NCBI GenBank assembly: GCA_036365145.1
Contig: JAEOAD010002231.1
Coordinates: 5,563,501-5,627,500, forward strand
Source: Orientallactaga sibirica
Lineage: Eukaryota; Chordata; Mammalia; Rodentia; Dipodidae
Direction: 5' to 3'
Length of the DNA stretch: 64,000 nt
Part shown: positions 12,049-22,380 of the stretch, one piece after another
Numbering within the stretch: position 1 is the first letter of the stretch
Layout: the number at the start of each line of letters is the position of its first letter
The notes under the pieces: model-generated
The model's input: the letters and a program-made list of their open reading frames with translations, nothing else
Told to the model about the DNA's origin: nothing
Databases searched by the model: none
Translations under genes and position numbers: made by a program

Positions 12049-12373
12049 TGTTGCTGTTAGTTTCATATTGTGGTCAGAAAACACCTAAAAGCAGCTTGTG
12101 GGAAGAAATGTTTTATTTTGGCTTACAGACTCCAAGGGAATAGCCATGATGGCAGGGAAAAATGATGACATGACCAGAGGGTATACATCACCTTCTGGCC
12201 AATATCAGGAAAGTGTGCCAGATACTGGCAAGGCAAAGCTGGCTAAAAACCTCTGGCCAAGCCCCCAACAATACATTACCTCCAGGAGCTCCAATTACCA
12301 AATTGTCTATAGCTCAGGACCTAGCATTCAGAACACATTAGTTTATGAGAAACTCCTGAATCAAACCACCACA
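12049..12373 (-). mobile_element. 5' LTR of minus-strand MaLR-like provirus
   Basis: On the plus strand it runs from TGTTGCTG to CCACCACA, so on the element strand it starts TGTGGTGG and ends CAGCAACA. An open frame of 107 codons (12098-12421) crosses it by chance. The TG...CA ends and the pairing with 10566-10864 define a provirus. Confidence 0.75.
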
Positions 12374-14889
12374 CTCAACATATGCAAATTAATAAATGCA
12401 AAGCACCACATAAAGAAATAAAATATTTCTTTGATGTGAGATATATAGTAATAAAGTTCAATATCTAGATGTATGATTTTGAGTAGCAAACAAAGATAAA
12501 AATGCCAGAAAACAAACAGCTGGTCTTTAGCTGATCCAGTAGCTGGACCCTTCTAAGTAAACTTTTGTGGCTATGTGACAATGTGGACATATGCATTTTA
12601 TACATTAAGTTCTGAAAATATTGTAATGTCTAATGAATCTGTTATAGCACTGACATTGACAGGATTTATGAATATCCTCACCCTGGAAATCATATACTGG
12701 ACTTATATTAGGATCAGACTTACCACATAAATAGTCTAAGAGGTTTCATGAATATTTTTAAATAGGTTTATTGTAAGTATAATGAGCAGAAGGAAAGTTT
12801 TAAAAACTTCAAAATTGAGTTTTATATGACAATGTATAAATTTAAGAGTCCTAGGCAATGTGGGTTACAACTATCTTATTTAATTTTTGCCTCATTATTC
12901 TTGAAATCCTACAGATATGGCAGAATCATCTCTGAATACAAATGTAATAAACTGCTTTTATAAATAAGCTTTCCATACTTTTTATAATGTATGCAATATT
13001 TTCATCCTTTGCAATTTGTTTTAATAGTGACATATTACTCAAATGTAGGCTATTTTAAAACATGGTAAACTCTCATTAAATATATAGTTTATGCTTGGAA
13101 CATTTTCTTCTACTAGGTGTAGGATATCAGCTATTAATTTTGATTGATTTTTATGAAAGCATATGATAATAAGATTCATTTGCATTATTGGTGAGCAATA
13201 ACAACATGTTCACCAAATTCACTTGACAGTGTGTCTCATCACTGCTTGAGAAAAGTATTATTCATAACATTGAGTGAATCAGAATCATATCACATAAGAG
13301 AATATCAAATTTTATGTAATTCCAGCCATCTGATTCTTCTGGAAATAAGATGTCAAAATTGATTTAGAAATGCAGAGAAGTTGTTCAGAAGCCATTGGTT
13401 AATACTAGCCAAAAGAAGGCTAAAGGTAACTGGAGGTTATACAGTTCTGACACCCATGACATCTGAGGATGAAGGAGACTGGTTCGAATAAGAGAGGGTT
13501 AAACTTCACTATTTCCAGAAAAATCTTTCAAGAAGGTATTAGAGCCCCAAAGCACACAGGTTTTGTACCAATGGTCTTGGGACTGATGAAGCCTTGTACT
13601 CTAGCCATACTGCGGGAAAAAAACAGGTATCCATGACAACATTAATCAATCAACAACTCCTATCATTTTCTCATATTACTATCTGGAAACACTCTCTGAA
13701 ATAAGCTTTCTTAGAGGGAAAGTTACATTCACAAAGTTACAGCTACATTCTCAACAGGAAGAGACAGTTGCAAACCCTAAGTGTGCAGTTAATGATGGTG
13801 CACAGGATGTGGCAGCCCTGGACATGAGGCAATGAAAAGCAGTGCCACTTAATAAGAAGAAACATATGAGGTGAGCCCTAAGGTAGATCTACCTACTGCA
13901 CTGAGGATGGAGTAAGAGCCACTGCAGAACTGAGAATGGATGTTATTATTGTTTTAGCTTTTAAAATTTCTTGTATTATCAGTAAATGCAGTGAAAACTA
14001 GAATAAAGAGGGAGATACAAGCCCAAATGGGGAGATAAACCAATCACTGATTTTACTCATCTACATAATTTTGTAATTAGCATGCTATATCAAATAATTA
14101 TATCCTATAATAAATGTTCTAGTATCTATGATGAAAAATAAGCTCAGCAGTATTAGATAGAGAAGACAGTTTAAATGTCATTGCATACTGTGTAGTAAAT
14201 GATTCCTCTTTTATAGAAAGAGCTTTTGTCATATGTTTAGCCAATGTTATAATTTATGCTGAATTACTGAAATGTGCTGTATGAAGATTAGGTAAAATAA
14301 AATTATACCTGAAGTCTACCTTTCTATTTCATATCACAAGTCAGTGCAAGAAAGCCAAAATAATGGATCAATAAATGAATAAGACATAGATAAAGAAACC
14401 TTTGAAATTGTAACAAAATTGTCATCATTAGTAGAGTATTATTATATCCATAGAAAAAATAAAACATATTTACAACTTCCTGTTAGTTAATATATCATTT
14501 GTCTCACTGTTTGCAAAAATGTAAATTAAAAATCTATATGTAAGTGGCAGAAAATAAAAATTTAAAATAAAATATGATTACATCTTTTTTAATCCTAAAA
14601 TGTTTAAAAAATGTAACAAAACTCTCCTGGACAGTTTTACATTGAAACCTGAACATAATATGTAGCTTAAAAGACCACATATATTTAATATGATGAAATC
14701 AGGTAATTCATACAGAGCAGAATATCATCTCTGACTATTCTGGTCCACTCTCTGGGAAGCTGAAAGCCAAGGTGCAGGTAGGATGGTTGCCTGACAGGGG
14801 ATTTTCCGCATCAGCACCATTCTTTATTGCAGCATTCTCCATATGGAAAGACAACTATTCGCCAACATAGTGAAGAGCACAGGAAGTGT
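12374..14889. other. Unrecognised AT-rich sequence
   Basis: About 2.5 kb with no gene, RNA gene or repeat recognised. Base composition is uniformly AT-rich with no long tandem structure. Confidence 0.4.
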
Positions 14890-15060
14890 AAAGAAAGGAC
14901 TCTACCATTCATCAAGTCATTTTGCAAAGGCATTAATTTATTCTGAAGTCAGATGCTTGAAGACTCTAAACTCTTCCCCCCAAACGCTCCACCTCCCATC
15001 ATTACTAAATTGGGGGTTGAGTTCCCAAGAATTTTAGAGAATACATTCAGACCATAGCAA
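14890..15060 (-). mobile_element. Possible MaLR/MLT-type LTR fragment
   Basis: The block 14975-15060 ('ccacctcccatcattact', 'attgggggttgag', 'cattcagaccatagca') resembles the antisense first part of old MaLR LTRs, whose sense strand starts near 'tgctatggtctgaatg'. The left boundary is not visible. Confidence 0.5.
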
Positions 15061-15164
15061 TTAATAAATCCAATCTGTTTCAACCAAAATGTCTGGGTTG
15101 TAGTGGATATGTGTGGGTTCTAAATCTTTTACTAAATATCAAGTAAAGAATCAAGAATTAATCA

Positions 15165-15330
15165 GGGTTCAATGCTACACAACTACACCAGTGGACCATA
15201 ATAGAGAGCCATGGAAGATCCTCTGCTTTAAAATTGAGAAAATATATTCTGTTCAAAAAATGGTGCTGGGTAAATTTGATATTTATATAAAAACATTTGA
15301 GAAAAACAGATGATTATAATCTTGGGATAA
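15165..15330 (+). mobile_element. L1 ORF2 fragment
   Basis: 'ccagtggaccataatagagagcc' in pieces and 'caaaaaatggtgctgggtaaa' match two consecutive landmarks of mammalian L1 ORF2 in sense orientation. Only about 165 bp is recognisable and it has many substitutions. Confidence 0.6.
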
Positions 15331-15399
15331 GTAAAAATTGCTTAACTATTATTTCAAGTCTTCATTAACAAAGTCTATGGGAATGTGCTATTAGTAATC

Positions 15400-15957
15400 T
15401 ATTTAAAAGACTGAGGTGGTCATGGCATCTTGCTCCATGGTTTCCTAGAGTCACTAATGCCAGGCAATATGTCACAGGGTTGTATTCCCTTCAAGGAAGT
15501 CCTTCAATTGTAAGAAGTAGTGACAATGAAGCCTAACTAGCAATGGAAAAAATCCATGATATTTAAAATGCCAAGACCATAGAACAATTGCCAAGAAAAG
15601 TTGTAGAGTTTGAGTGGATCCAGCTCAAGAGAAGATATGTATAATACAAGCTACAGGAAGCAAAGCTGGAATGACAGGGATACCCAGGCCCTTTCATCAT
15701 GAGCAACAGATACTGGACATGTACCAGAAGAATTTAGTGTTTGCCTTCCTGGGTTTCAGTCTTTGTTGAGTCCACGGTTTCCTTGCATGTCCCAATTCAT
15801 ACTTTTTAAAATGAATGGGAATGTTTACTCTATGCCATTATGTGTTGAAAGACTGCAAGTTTTTAAAAAAGATAATGAGGTGGGGGTCACAGTAAGAAGT
15901 TTCCTTGAGTATTAGATGAAACTCTGGATATCAGACAGTTTATAAACTTTATCTTTT
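15400..15957 (+). mobile_element. MaLR internal fragment
   Basis: The block 'gggaatgtttactctatgccattatg' (split here; 15825-15850) is shared with 26647-26672 inside the complete MaLR at 22881-27176. The flanking 'cctgggtttcagtctt' block and the region after it also correspond. Antisense L1 sequence interrupts it on the right, and the MaLR LTR resumes near 18247. Confidence 0.65.
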
Positions 15958-17373
15958 CCATTTTTTACATTTTCTTGTATATAATGTATTTTGATGTTAT
16001 TCTCCCTGATAACCCTCTTTTATCCTCTCCCTCTCCCACCAACACATTTCTTCTTCCCCATTAATATATTCTTACATTCATACATTTTTAACCCATTGAG
16101 TTAAATACAGAACATTATTTATTTGTGGAATGTGTAACTTATCAGTGGCTACACCACTGATGTTCCTGACTCTCCTGTTCCCAACAAGCATTAGCTGTTA
16201 TTAACTACCCTGGGTTTCCTGTGGTCTCATGTGTCCTTCACCCAAGGAGAAAGAAAAATGTTCCATGTTAAAAATAGGCTAAAGGAAATTATAGAAGTTC
16301 TAAAGTTTTTTAATACTAAAATAAAAATCTTTATTTTAAAATTTACATAATCCCCTCCGACCAACCTCTTTTCTCTTCAAACACCCACCCCCTTTGCTAA
16401 ACTTCCACTTTGTTCCTATATTCCCTCTTCTATTTGGATGTCTTTGTTATTGCCCTCCTCCACCATTCATGACAACCTATTGATAGGCCCAATATTATCC
16501 AGTTCTTGGGCAGGCAATTATGGACACTGTTAGGTCATGAATGCAACAACCACTTTGTGTCTGGAAACAGCATTCCAAAGCACTCCTCCCCATCATTTAA
16601 CTCATATTCTTTCTGTCACCTCTTCCACTTTTGTCCCTGAGCCATTGGAGGGTGTGATAGACATGTCTCACTTGTTGCTAACACTCAACTTCCATGGTTT
16701 CTCAGCATTTTGATGTTTGAGTCTCCCCATCTGTCATGCCATCTTAAAAGAAAAACTTTTCTCACCACAAGAGAGATTAGCACTAATATATGGGCCTAAA
16801 CATAAGTATTTAGAGGGTAATTTGGTAGGTAAAATATATTCATGTGTCAAAACAACCTTAGGGTTTATGACCTTCTCAGTTATAAGCTTTTGACCAAGCT
16901 TTCAGTAGCAGGTATGGATCGCTCTGGTGGAACAGGCCTCACATTCAATCAGATCAGTTGGTTACCCTCATAACAGATATTGCACTACTGGACACATCTT
17001 GCCCAGTTGATCAGTTGTATAGCTTGCAGGGGCCACTGCTAGTGAAGTCTACCAATGACTTTTTTTCCCCAGGCAGGTCACACAGCCTTTCTAGCACCAT
17101 GACCATTTGTCAGCTATGGGGAGGCTTACAGTTCAGTTATAGCTTGATTTCTCATTGTTCACACCAAAACATATGATGTCTTCAGCAACAGAGTCTTATT
17201 ATCTAGTTCAGGTGGACAATTAAGAGCCCTGGAAATAGCCTATGATGTTTAGAGGACCTTAGGGAACTCTAAGATTAACAATGCACTGGGAGGTAACCTA
17301 ACCCTAGCACTGAAAATTTTTTTTCTCTAACAACTTATGGCTTCTGGGTACAGCATTATCTACCCCCACAGGG

Positions 17374-17395
17374 GTAGATTTTATATATATATATA

Positions 17396-17436
<41 letters not shown>

Positions 17437-17437
17437 T
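17374..17437. repeat. (TA)n(TG)n microsatellite
   Basis: About seven TA units run into about fourteen TG units and a TGTA tail, within antisense L1 3' UTR sequence. Confidence 0.95.
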
Positions 17438-17489
17438 TAGCTAACAAAGAAGTAGGTCTCCATATGGCTTATTTATGTTTACAGCATCT

Positions 17490-17779
17490 TTCTTTTTTAA
17501 TATTTATTCGTTTATTTGAGAGAGAGGGAGAGATAAAAAGAGGCAGAGTGAGAGAGACAGACAGAGAGAGAGAGAGGGAGGGAGAATGGGCACTCCAGGG
17601 CTAACCACTAGGCTTCACACCAGGCAGGGCCCAACAACCATACTCATTGCAGACAGAATATGAACTCCATATGCCTGTGCCACCTTGTGCATCTGGCATA
17701 CATGGGTCCTAGGGAATTGAACCTGGGACCTTGGGCTTTGCAAGCAAGTTCCTTAATGGCTAATCCTTCTCTTCAGCCC
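17490..17779 (-). repeat. tRNA-derived SINE carrying a 62-bp foreign insert
   Basis: The normal order (tail complement, GAGA tract, 'gggcactccaggg') is interrupted at 17598-17659. It then resumes with 'atgaactccatatgcctgtgcc' and the tRNA-like head ending 'ttcagccc'. The inserted 62 bp replaces the usual 'cctctagccactgcaa' block and is the exact reverse complement of 18811-18872. Confidence 0.9.
17598..17659 (-). repeat. Exact inverted copy of 18811-18872
   Basis: All 62 bases match the reverse complement of 18811-18872. The source spans 23 bp of host sequence, including the 6-bp target duplication, plus the first 39 bp of a solo LTR. The copy must therefore postdate that LTR insertion, if it is real. 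It could also be an assembly or library artefact. Confidence 0.95.
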
Positions 17780-17860
17780 AATCTTTAGTTTTGATGAGTG
17801 CTCCTCTCCCACTTCTCCATATCCTTCCCACACTTCACTTAGATATCTAATTTCACTTTT

Positions 17861-18055
17861 TATTAAATATTTTATTTTTATTTATTTATTTACTTGTGTG
17901 TGTGTGAGAGAGAGAGAGGAAGAGGGAGAGAGAATGCGCACACAAATGAACTCTAGACACATGTGCATCTGGCTTACATGGGTTCTGGAGAATCAAACCT
18001 GGGTTCTTTGGCTTTACAGGCAAGTGCTTTAACTACTAAGCTACCTCTCCAGCCT
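17861..18055 (-). repeat. tRNA-derived SINE
   Basis: Antisense copy with TTTATTT tail complement, TGTG/GAGA tract and tRNA-like head ending 'ctacctctccagcc'. 'atttcacttt' occurs on both sides (17850 and 18062) and fits a target-site duplication. Part of the central body is missing, so it is shorter than its neighbours. Confidence 0.85.
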
Positions 18056-18451
18056 TAGATCATTTCACTTTTATTTGTGGTTTTCATAAAGAACACAGTG
18101 TAATTTGTTCATAATTCCCTCCTAGTACCTTCTTTTCTTTCTTCTACCTCATTTTCCTTTCAGTGAGCCCCTTCTTTTTCCAACCAGTCATTCTTAATTG
18201 ACTTGCTCGTGTGATTTCCATTACCCTATGGTGGTTAGGGAGAAATGTTGTGGTTTTCAAAATCTTCCCCATAGGCTCATGTGTTTTAACACTTAGTTCC
18301 TAGCTGGTGGTGCATTTTGGGAAGGTTGTAGAACCATTCATAAGAGGTGGAAACTGTCTGGAAGAAATTGGGCACTGAGGCTAGCCCTTGAGGTTTTATG
18401 ACCTGGCCACATTTATTATTCAGTAAACAGACTTCTCCTATTTCCTACCTT

Positions 18452-18730
18452 TCTTTTTTTTCCATTTTTTTGTTTTTGTTTTTTTTTTGTTTGTTTGTTT
18501 GTTTTGGTTTATTTTTATTTAAGTTGAGAGCAACAGATAGAGAGAGAAGGAGGAAAAGGAGAGAGAGAAAGAGGATGGGCATACCAGAGTCTCCAGCCAC
18601 TGCAAATGAACTCCAGATGCATGTGCCACCTTGTGCATCTGGCTTATGTGGGTACTGGGGAACAGAACCTCAAAGTGGGGTCCTTAGGTTTCACAAGCAA
18701 GCGCTTAATCATTAAGCCATTTCTCCAGCC
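18452..18730 (-). repeat. tRNA-derived SINE inside MaLR LTR
   Basis: Full antisense copy with a long T/TTTG tail complement, GAGA tract, 'atgaactccagatgcatg' block and tRNA-like head ending 'ttctccagcc'. 'tcctacctttctt' before and 'tcctgcctttctt' after form a near-perfect target-site duplication. Confidence 0.92.
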
Positions 18731-18833
18731 TTATCTCCTGCCTTTCTTGTCATGATTCCCAGGAAATTTTAAGCCAGAATAAATAATCCCAAAGCTGCTT
18801 CCTGTCAGGTATTCTGTCTGCAATGAGTATGGT

Positions 18834-19272
18834 TGTTGGGCCCTGCCTGGTGTGAAGCCTAGTGGTTAGCCCAGCCAGTTTGTACTTGGCCTACTCCCGG
18901 TGAGGACTAGTCGAACTTCTGGAGCCTGAGTAGAGTTTTGCGACCTGTCCTTGGAGTGACTCAGCACCTAAGCTGAAACTGCCTCCGCCCAGCTACTGCT
19001 GACATGGAGACATACTATTGGCCCTTACACCTTTATCTCATCCTTTTCTCCAGCCTCTCTCAAAATATATAAATACCTTCCGATGACAATAAACGGAGAG
19101 ATTTCCGCCCCAGATGGTCTCCCTGCTCAATGTGGTTTTCTTTTCCCGGTGGCTTGGGGAGGTTTTTTGAGTTGCCGACACCCGCCTTCCCGCTCAGCCT
19201 CAAGAGAAGCGGCTGGCCCGACTCTCTCTCTCTTCCCCTCTACCTGCCGGTGGTGGAAGGAAAAAACCGGCA
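18834..19272 (+). mobile_element. Solo LTR, ERV2-type, 6-bp TSD
   Basis: A 439-bp element starts TGTTGGGCCC and ends ACCGGCA, flanked on both sides by TATGGT (18828-18833 and 19273-19278). The 6-bp duplication is the class II (beta-like) ERV signature. A TATA-like 'aaaatatataaata' lies at 19055-19068 and an AATAAA signal at 19088. No internal sequence remains, so it is a product of LTR-LTR recombination. It sits inside the MaLR LTR and is therefore younger. Confidence 0.88.
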
Positions 19273-19282
19273 TATGGTAAGA

Positions 19283-19448
19283 AATATAAGCAGTATAAAT
19301 AGAGTGAAAAAAATTACAATATGGGATATATACATCTGGCTATCCTTCTGAATCTGTTTCCTATTAGTTATTTGTCCCAGTAGTGAGTAAAGTAACTAAT
19401 TCAGACAGCATGAATTGAGTGAAAAAAATTACAAAGTGGGATATACAC
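19283..19448. repeat. Imperfect tandem duplication, period about 112 bp
   Basis: 'gagtgaaaaaaattacaa' followed by 'tgggatata' occurs at 19302 and 19414. The MaLR LTR end is also present twice ('caatgag' and 'agtgagtaaagtaactaattca'). This suggests that the LTR terminus plus flank was duplicated. Confidence 0.75.
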
Positions 19449-19904
19449 TTGTCTAAATTTTATGATTTTGAGGCCAATAAAGAGAATGCAAAAATGTCTA
19501 CTACCAGTTTATAAAAGTCTCTATTAGATATTTCACAAAACTCAATATTTAAATGGAGAACACACATTTTAATTGTAGAGAAATAATCAAAAATACAAAC
19601 CACTAACCACAACAGCTGTAATTATAAAGACAGTCAATGCTAAACATTAGAAAAATATAAAGCTACTAAACTTTGGTAAAAATGCTGATGCATTTTTAAT
19701 CACTCTGGAACCAAGAAGTATCTGCTAACATTTTGCATATAATAAGTGATTCAGTAACTCAATATCATTTTAGATAAATGAAGAATGCATATTCATAAAT
19801 ATATCCCCTAGAATAACTGAATTAATTTGTTCATAGCATATATTATTCCAGGTAGTCACAAATTAAGTTATTTGTGACAAAGGGCATATTAAAAACTAGT
19901 TAAA
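19449..19904. other. Unrecognised AT-rich sequence
   Basis: No gene or known repeat was recognised. Confidence 0.4.
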
Positions 19905-20129
19905 GGAGCTGGAGAGATGGCTTAGCAGTTAAGCACTTGCTTGTTAAACCTAGGACCCCGGTTCAAGGCTCCATTCCACAGTGCACATGTAAGCCTGATG
20001 CACAAGGGCGTGCATTCATCTGGAGTTCATTTTCAGTGGCTTGAAGCCTTGGTGAGCCCATTTTCTCTCCCCCCATTCTCTCTCCTTTCTCAGTCTTTCA
20101 CTCTCCAATAAATAAAAATAAAATAAAAA
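19905..20129 (+). repeat. tRNA-derived SINE, tail used as ERV target
   Basis: A sense copy beginning GGAGCTGGAGAGATGGCTTAG (one base over is the consensus start), with 'gttcaaggctcc' B-box-like block, TC-rich region and AATAAAAATAAAATAAAAA tail. The ERV at 20130 is inserted in the A-rich tail, and the tail resumes at 22798. Confidence 0.93.
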
Positions 20130-20477
20130 TGTGGGGTCCACCCTCCTGGGGAGTCTGCTGCCCTGCTTGACTGACATGACCAAGGATTGTTTGCCTAAAA
20201 ACATCCTGTTCCACTCCCATTTCCTGGCCTAAACACAAGTTCCGTTTGCCCCAGGTGGCTCTTGCTTAACAGTAAACAGGACAGGAGAACGTAAACAACA
20301 GGATAGGAGAACATAACCTTCTAACCCTGGTACATTTCCACAGTGCTGTAAGACTATATATATCACCCTCTGACTTCAATAAATGGCATTCTTGAAGCAC
20401 GAATGACCCAGAGACTGTCTCTTCAATCCTCGGCACCTTGCCCAGCTCGGGATCATGGTGGTAGCACGGGTGCAACA
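20130..20477 (+). mobile_element. 5' LTR (348 bp)
   Basis: It starts TGTGGGGTCC and ends GTGCAACA. A TATA-like 'actatatatatcacc' lies near 20350 and AATAAA at about 20380. Just upstream of the TATA region is one complete and one shortened copy of a 22-bp 'gtaaacaacaggataggaga' repeat. The 3' LTR has five copies. Confidence 0.93.
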
Positions 20478-20479
20478 AA

Positions 20480-20496
20480 TGGAGGTTCCACCGAGA
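20480..20496 (+). promoter_or_regulatory. Primer binding site, tRNA-Gln type
   Basis: TGGAGGTTCCACCGAGA starts two bases after the 5' LTR. It is the exact complement of the last 17 bases, CCA included, of mammalian tRNA-Gln as I recall it. The next base does not match. tRNA-Gln priming is better known in some gamma-like elements (mouse GLN) than in class II ERVs. Confidence 0.8.
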
Positions 20497-20554
20497 CTGG
20501 GAAAGAAGGAAAACTGCTGAAGGATCGCTCCTGAAGGCTTGCCAGCCGAAGAAA

Positions 20555-20563
20555 AGGTAAGAG
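20555..20563 (+). promoter_or_regulatory. Candidate 5' splice site in ERV leader
   Basis: AAGGTAAGA is a near-consensus donor (GT at 20557) between the primer binding site and the gag start, where retroviral leaders place the donor used for spliced env RNA. Use is inferred from position only. Confidence 0.5.
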
Positions 20564-20578
20564 AGGAGCGCATTGAAA

Positions 20579-20707
20579 ATGGGTACCAGTAGCTCTCATT
20601 CATTGCTAGTAGATCAGTTAGTTGAACTGCTAAAGAAACAAGGTACGGGCATTAAACGTATTACAGCAAGACAATTTATTAAGATTTTTCAAAAGGCAAG
20701 CCCTTGA
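20579..20707 (+). pseudogene. gag: ERV gag (matrix) N-terminal remnant
   Basis: An ATG followed by GGT (Met-Gly, the usual myristoylation start) opens a 42-codon frame rich in Leu/Lys/Ile. It resembles betaretrovirus-like matrix N-termini and stops at a TGA exactly where later repeat copies have TGG inside an 'SPWF'-like motif. The frame is terminated, so no functional Gag can be made. Downstream sequence repeats part of this coding segment. The family assignment rests on motif pattern, not on a search. Confidence 0.65.
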
Positions 20708-21380
20708 CTTTTGATTTTGGGGGGCCTTAATATTTTGGATTAGGAACAAGTAATCCAGAGAAAGCCAATTTATTAAGACTTTGCAAAAGGCAAGCCCTTG
20801 GTTTTTTATTTTGGGGGGCCTTAATGTTTTGGATTGGGAACAAGTAATCCAGAGAAAGCCAATTTATTAAGATTTTGCAAAAGGCAAGTCCTTGGTTTTT
20901 GATTTCGGGGGGCCTTAATGTTTTGGATTGGGAACAAGTAATCCAGAGAAAGCCAATTTATTAAGATTTTGCAAAAGGCAAGCCCTTGGTTTTTGATTTC
21001 TGGGGGCCTTAATGTTTTGGATTAGGAACAAGTAGTCCAGAGAAAGCCAATTCATTAAGATTTTACAAAAGGCAAGCCCTTAGTTTTTGATTTCGGGGGG
21101 CCTTAATGTTTTGGATTGGGAACAAGTAAAACTTGATTTTGCTATGCATCTTGATCCAGAGAAAGCCAATTTATTAAGATTTTGCAAAAGGCAAGCCCTT
21201 GGTTTTTGGTAAGTGAAACTTGATTTCGCTATGCATCTTGATCCAGAGAAAGCCAATTTATTAAGACTTTGCAAAAGGCAAGCCCTTGGTTTTTGGTTTT
21301 AGGGGGGCCTTAATGTTTTGGATTGTGAACAAATGAAACTTGATTTCGCTATGCATCTTGATCCAGAGAAAGACAATTTA
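20671..21380 (+). repeat. Tandem array derived from the gag matrix segment
   Basis: The block starting 'caatttattaag' recurs at 20671, 20765, 20859, 20953, 21047, 21166, 21253 and 21373. Spacings are 94 bp four times, then 119, 87 and 120. The longer units contain an extra 26-bp segment ('cttgatttcgctatgcatct') that the 94-bp units lack. Only the 120-bp spacing preserves reading frame (40 codons), so it is likely the original form and the 94-bp units a later deleted, amplified form. Confidence 0.93.
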
Positions 21381-21635
21381 ACTCTTATCTATTCCCTTAA
21401 GAATTTCATGTGCTTTGTTCTCAAGCTTAACTATTCTCAACTTAACTCTTCCAATTTCTTTGATGATTCCACTGGATGCCTTATCCTAAGCCCATGGTCA
21501 ATTACAGACTTTTCACCTAATTCCACCAACTGTTCTGTGCATGGTTTACAGCATATCTGGGACTAATGAAACTCCCTTGGGAGATATCCTCAATTGTTCT
21601 TCACAGGACTGCCACCTGCCACTGATGCCACAGAC

Positions 21636-21770
21636 GCAGCTGATTCTCACCTGGCAGTGAAGACTTGACAGATGCAGCTGATTCTCACCTGGCAGTGAAG
21701 ACTTGACAGACACAGCTGGTTCTCACCTGGCAGTGAAGACTTGCCAGACGCAGCTGACTCTCACCTGGCA
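21636..21770 (+). repeat. 38-bp tandem array, 3.5 units
   Basis: 'gcagctgattctcacctggc' or near variants start at 21636, 21674, 21712 and 21750. The units are nearly identical, and the last runs into the env transmembrane-like segment. 38 bp is not a multiple of three, so the array cannot be a clean coding repeat. Confidence 0.93.
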
Positions 21771-21774
21771 GAAA

Positions 21775-22226
21775 AGAGACTTTGGTGTATCTGCAGCTAT
21801 CATTGCTGCAATTGCCACCGCTGCCACCACAGCTACTGTTGCTGGTGTAGCCCTTTCCCAATCTGCTGTTACAGTGAGCACTGTGGACTTGCTCTCAGGG
21901 GACGTAGCTTCTACACTCAACACTCAAAATCATTTAAATTCTCATACAATTGGATATACTAAATTTAAATCAACAGACAGCTCTACTATAAGGACAAATA
22001 GATTTACTTTAAAGGGTTGCAATTTACAGGCCATCTCTTTAAGGAATGGAGTGGGTCTATGGCCCTCAGGCTAATCGCCCTGGGTGGTGTGGCTTTGTCC
22101 TTGGTCTGTCTCTGCCATATGGCAAAAACTCAAGCCCAGTGCCAATTTCAGACCAAACAGGTCTTGATGTCTCTGGCAGCAGATAACCCCACTGCTCAAG
22201 TATGGCTGAGCTTACAAGATAAATGA
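21775..22226 (+). pseudogene. env: ERV env transmembrane-subunit remnant
   Basis: Near 21785-21860 one frame encodes an Ala/Ile/Thr-rich hydrophobic stretch like the fusion-peptide region of betaretrovirus-type Env, followed by a polar heptad-like part. That frame stops at 22074. A different frame carries the hydrophobic membrane-anchor-like segment (about 22047-22115) and a short tail, stopping at 22226. The change of frame and the short ectodomain show deletion and frameshift; the product cannot be functional. Confidence 0.6.
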
Positions 22227-22366
22227 GTAATCAGTGATGGGTAAGACCTGGGGGATGTCTATCAACCTAAGACAGAGAGTCTGCAGGGCCTGGGCAGGCT
22301 TCTCCATGACGGGTAAGATAGATGTCGATGTCTGAGGCAACCTAAGACAGATGCTCATTTATATTT

Positions 22367-22380
22367 AAGGAAGGGGGACC
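22367..22380 (+). promoter_or_regulatory. Polypurine tract
   Basis: AAGGAAGGGGGACC immediately precedes the TG of the 3' LTR, the position required for plus-strand priming in reverse transcription. Confidence 0.85.

Larger units (their letters stand above)
15958..18235 (-). mobile_element. L1 3' UTR sequence, antisense, interrupted by SINEs
   Basis: Pyrimidine-rich blocks ('cctctccctctcccacc', 'gcattccaaagcactcctcc', 'cttccacttttgtccctgag') match the complement of rodent Lx-type L1 3' UTRs as I recall them. Two similar starts (about 15960 and 16320) suggest two adjacent pieces. SINEs at 17490-17779 and 17861-18055 split the element. No ORF2 is visible. Confidence 0.6.
18247..19286 (+). mobile_element. 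MaLR-like LTR split by a SINE and a solo LTR
   Basis: It starts TGTTGTGGTTTTC, has the 'cataggctcatgtgtttta' and 'ctagctggtggtgc' blocks, and resumes after the SINE with 'gccagaataaataatccc' (polyadenylation signal) and 'tcaggtattctgtctgcaatgag'. It resumes again after the solo LTR with 'aagaaat'. With insertions removed it is about 370 bp. It is probably the 3' LTR matching the internal fragment at 15400-15957. Confidence 0.7.

Noticed and set aside
12098..12421. 107-codon frame on the plus strand
   Set aside because: It lies antisense across a MaLR LTR.
20671..21770. Regularly spaced repeats considered as a CRISPR array
   Set aside because: Units are contiguous tandem copies of viral sequence without unique spacers, in a eukaryotic retroelement.
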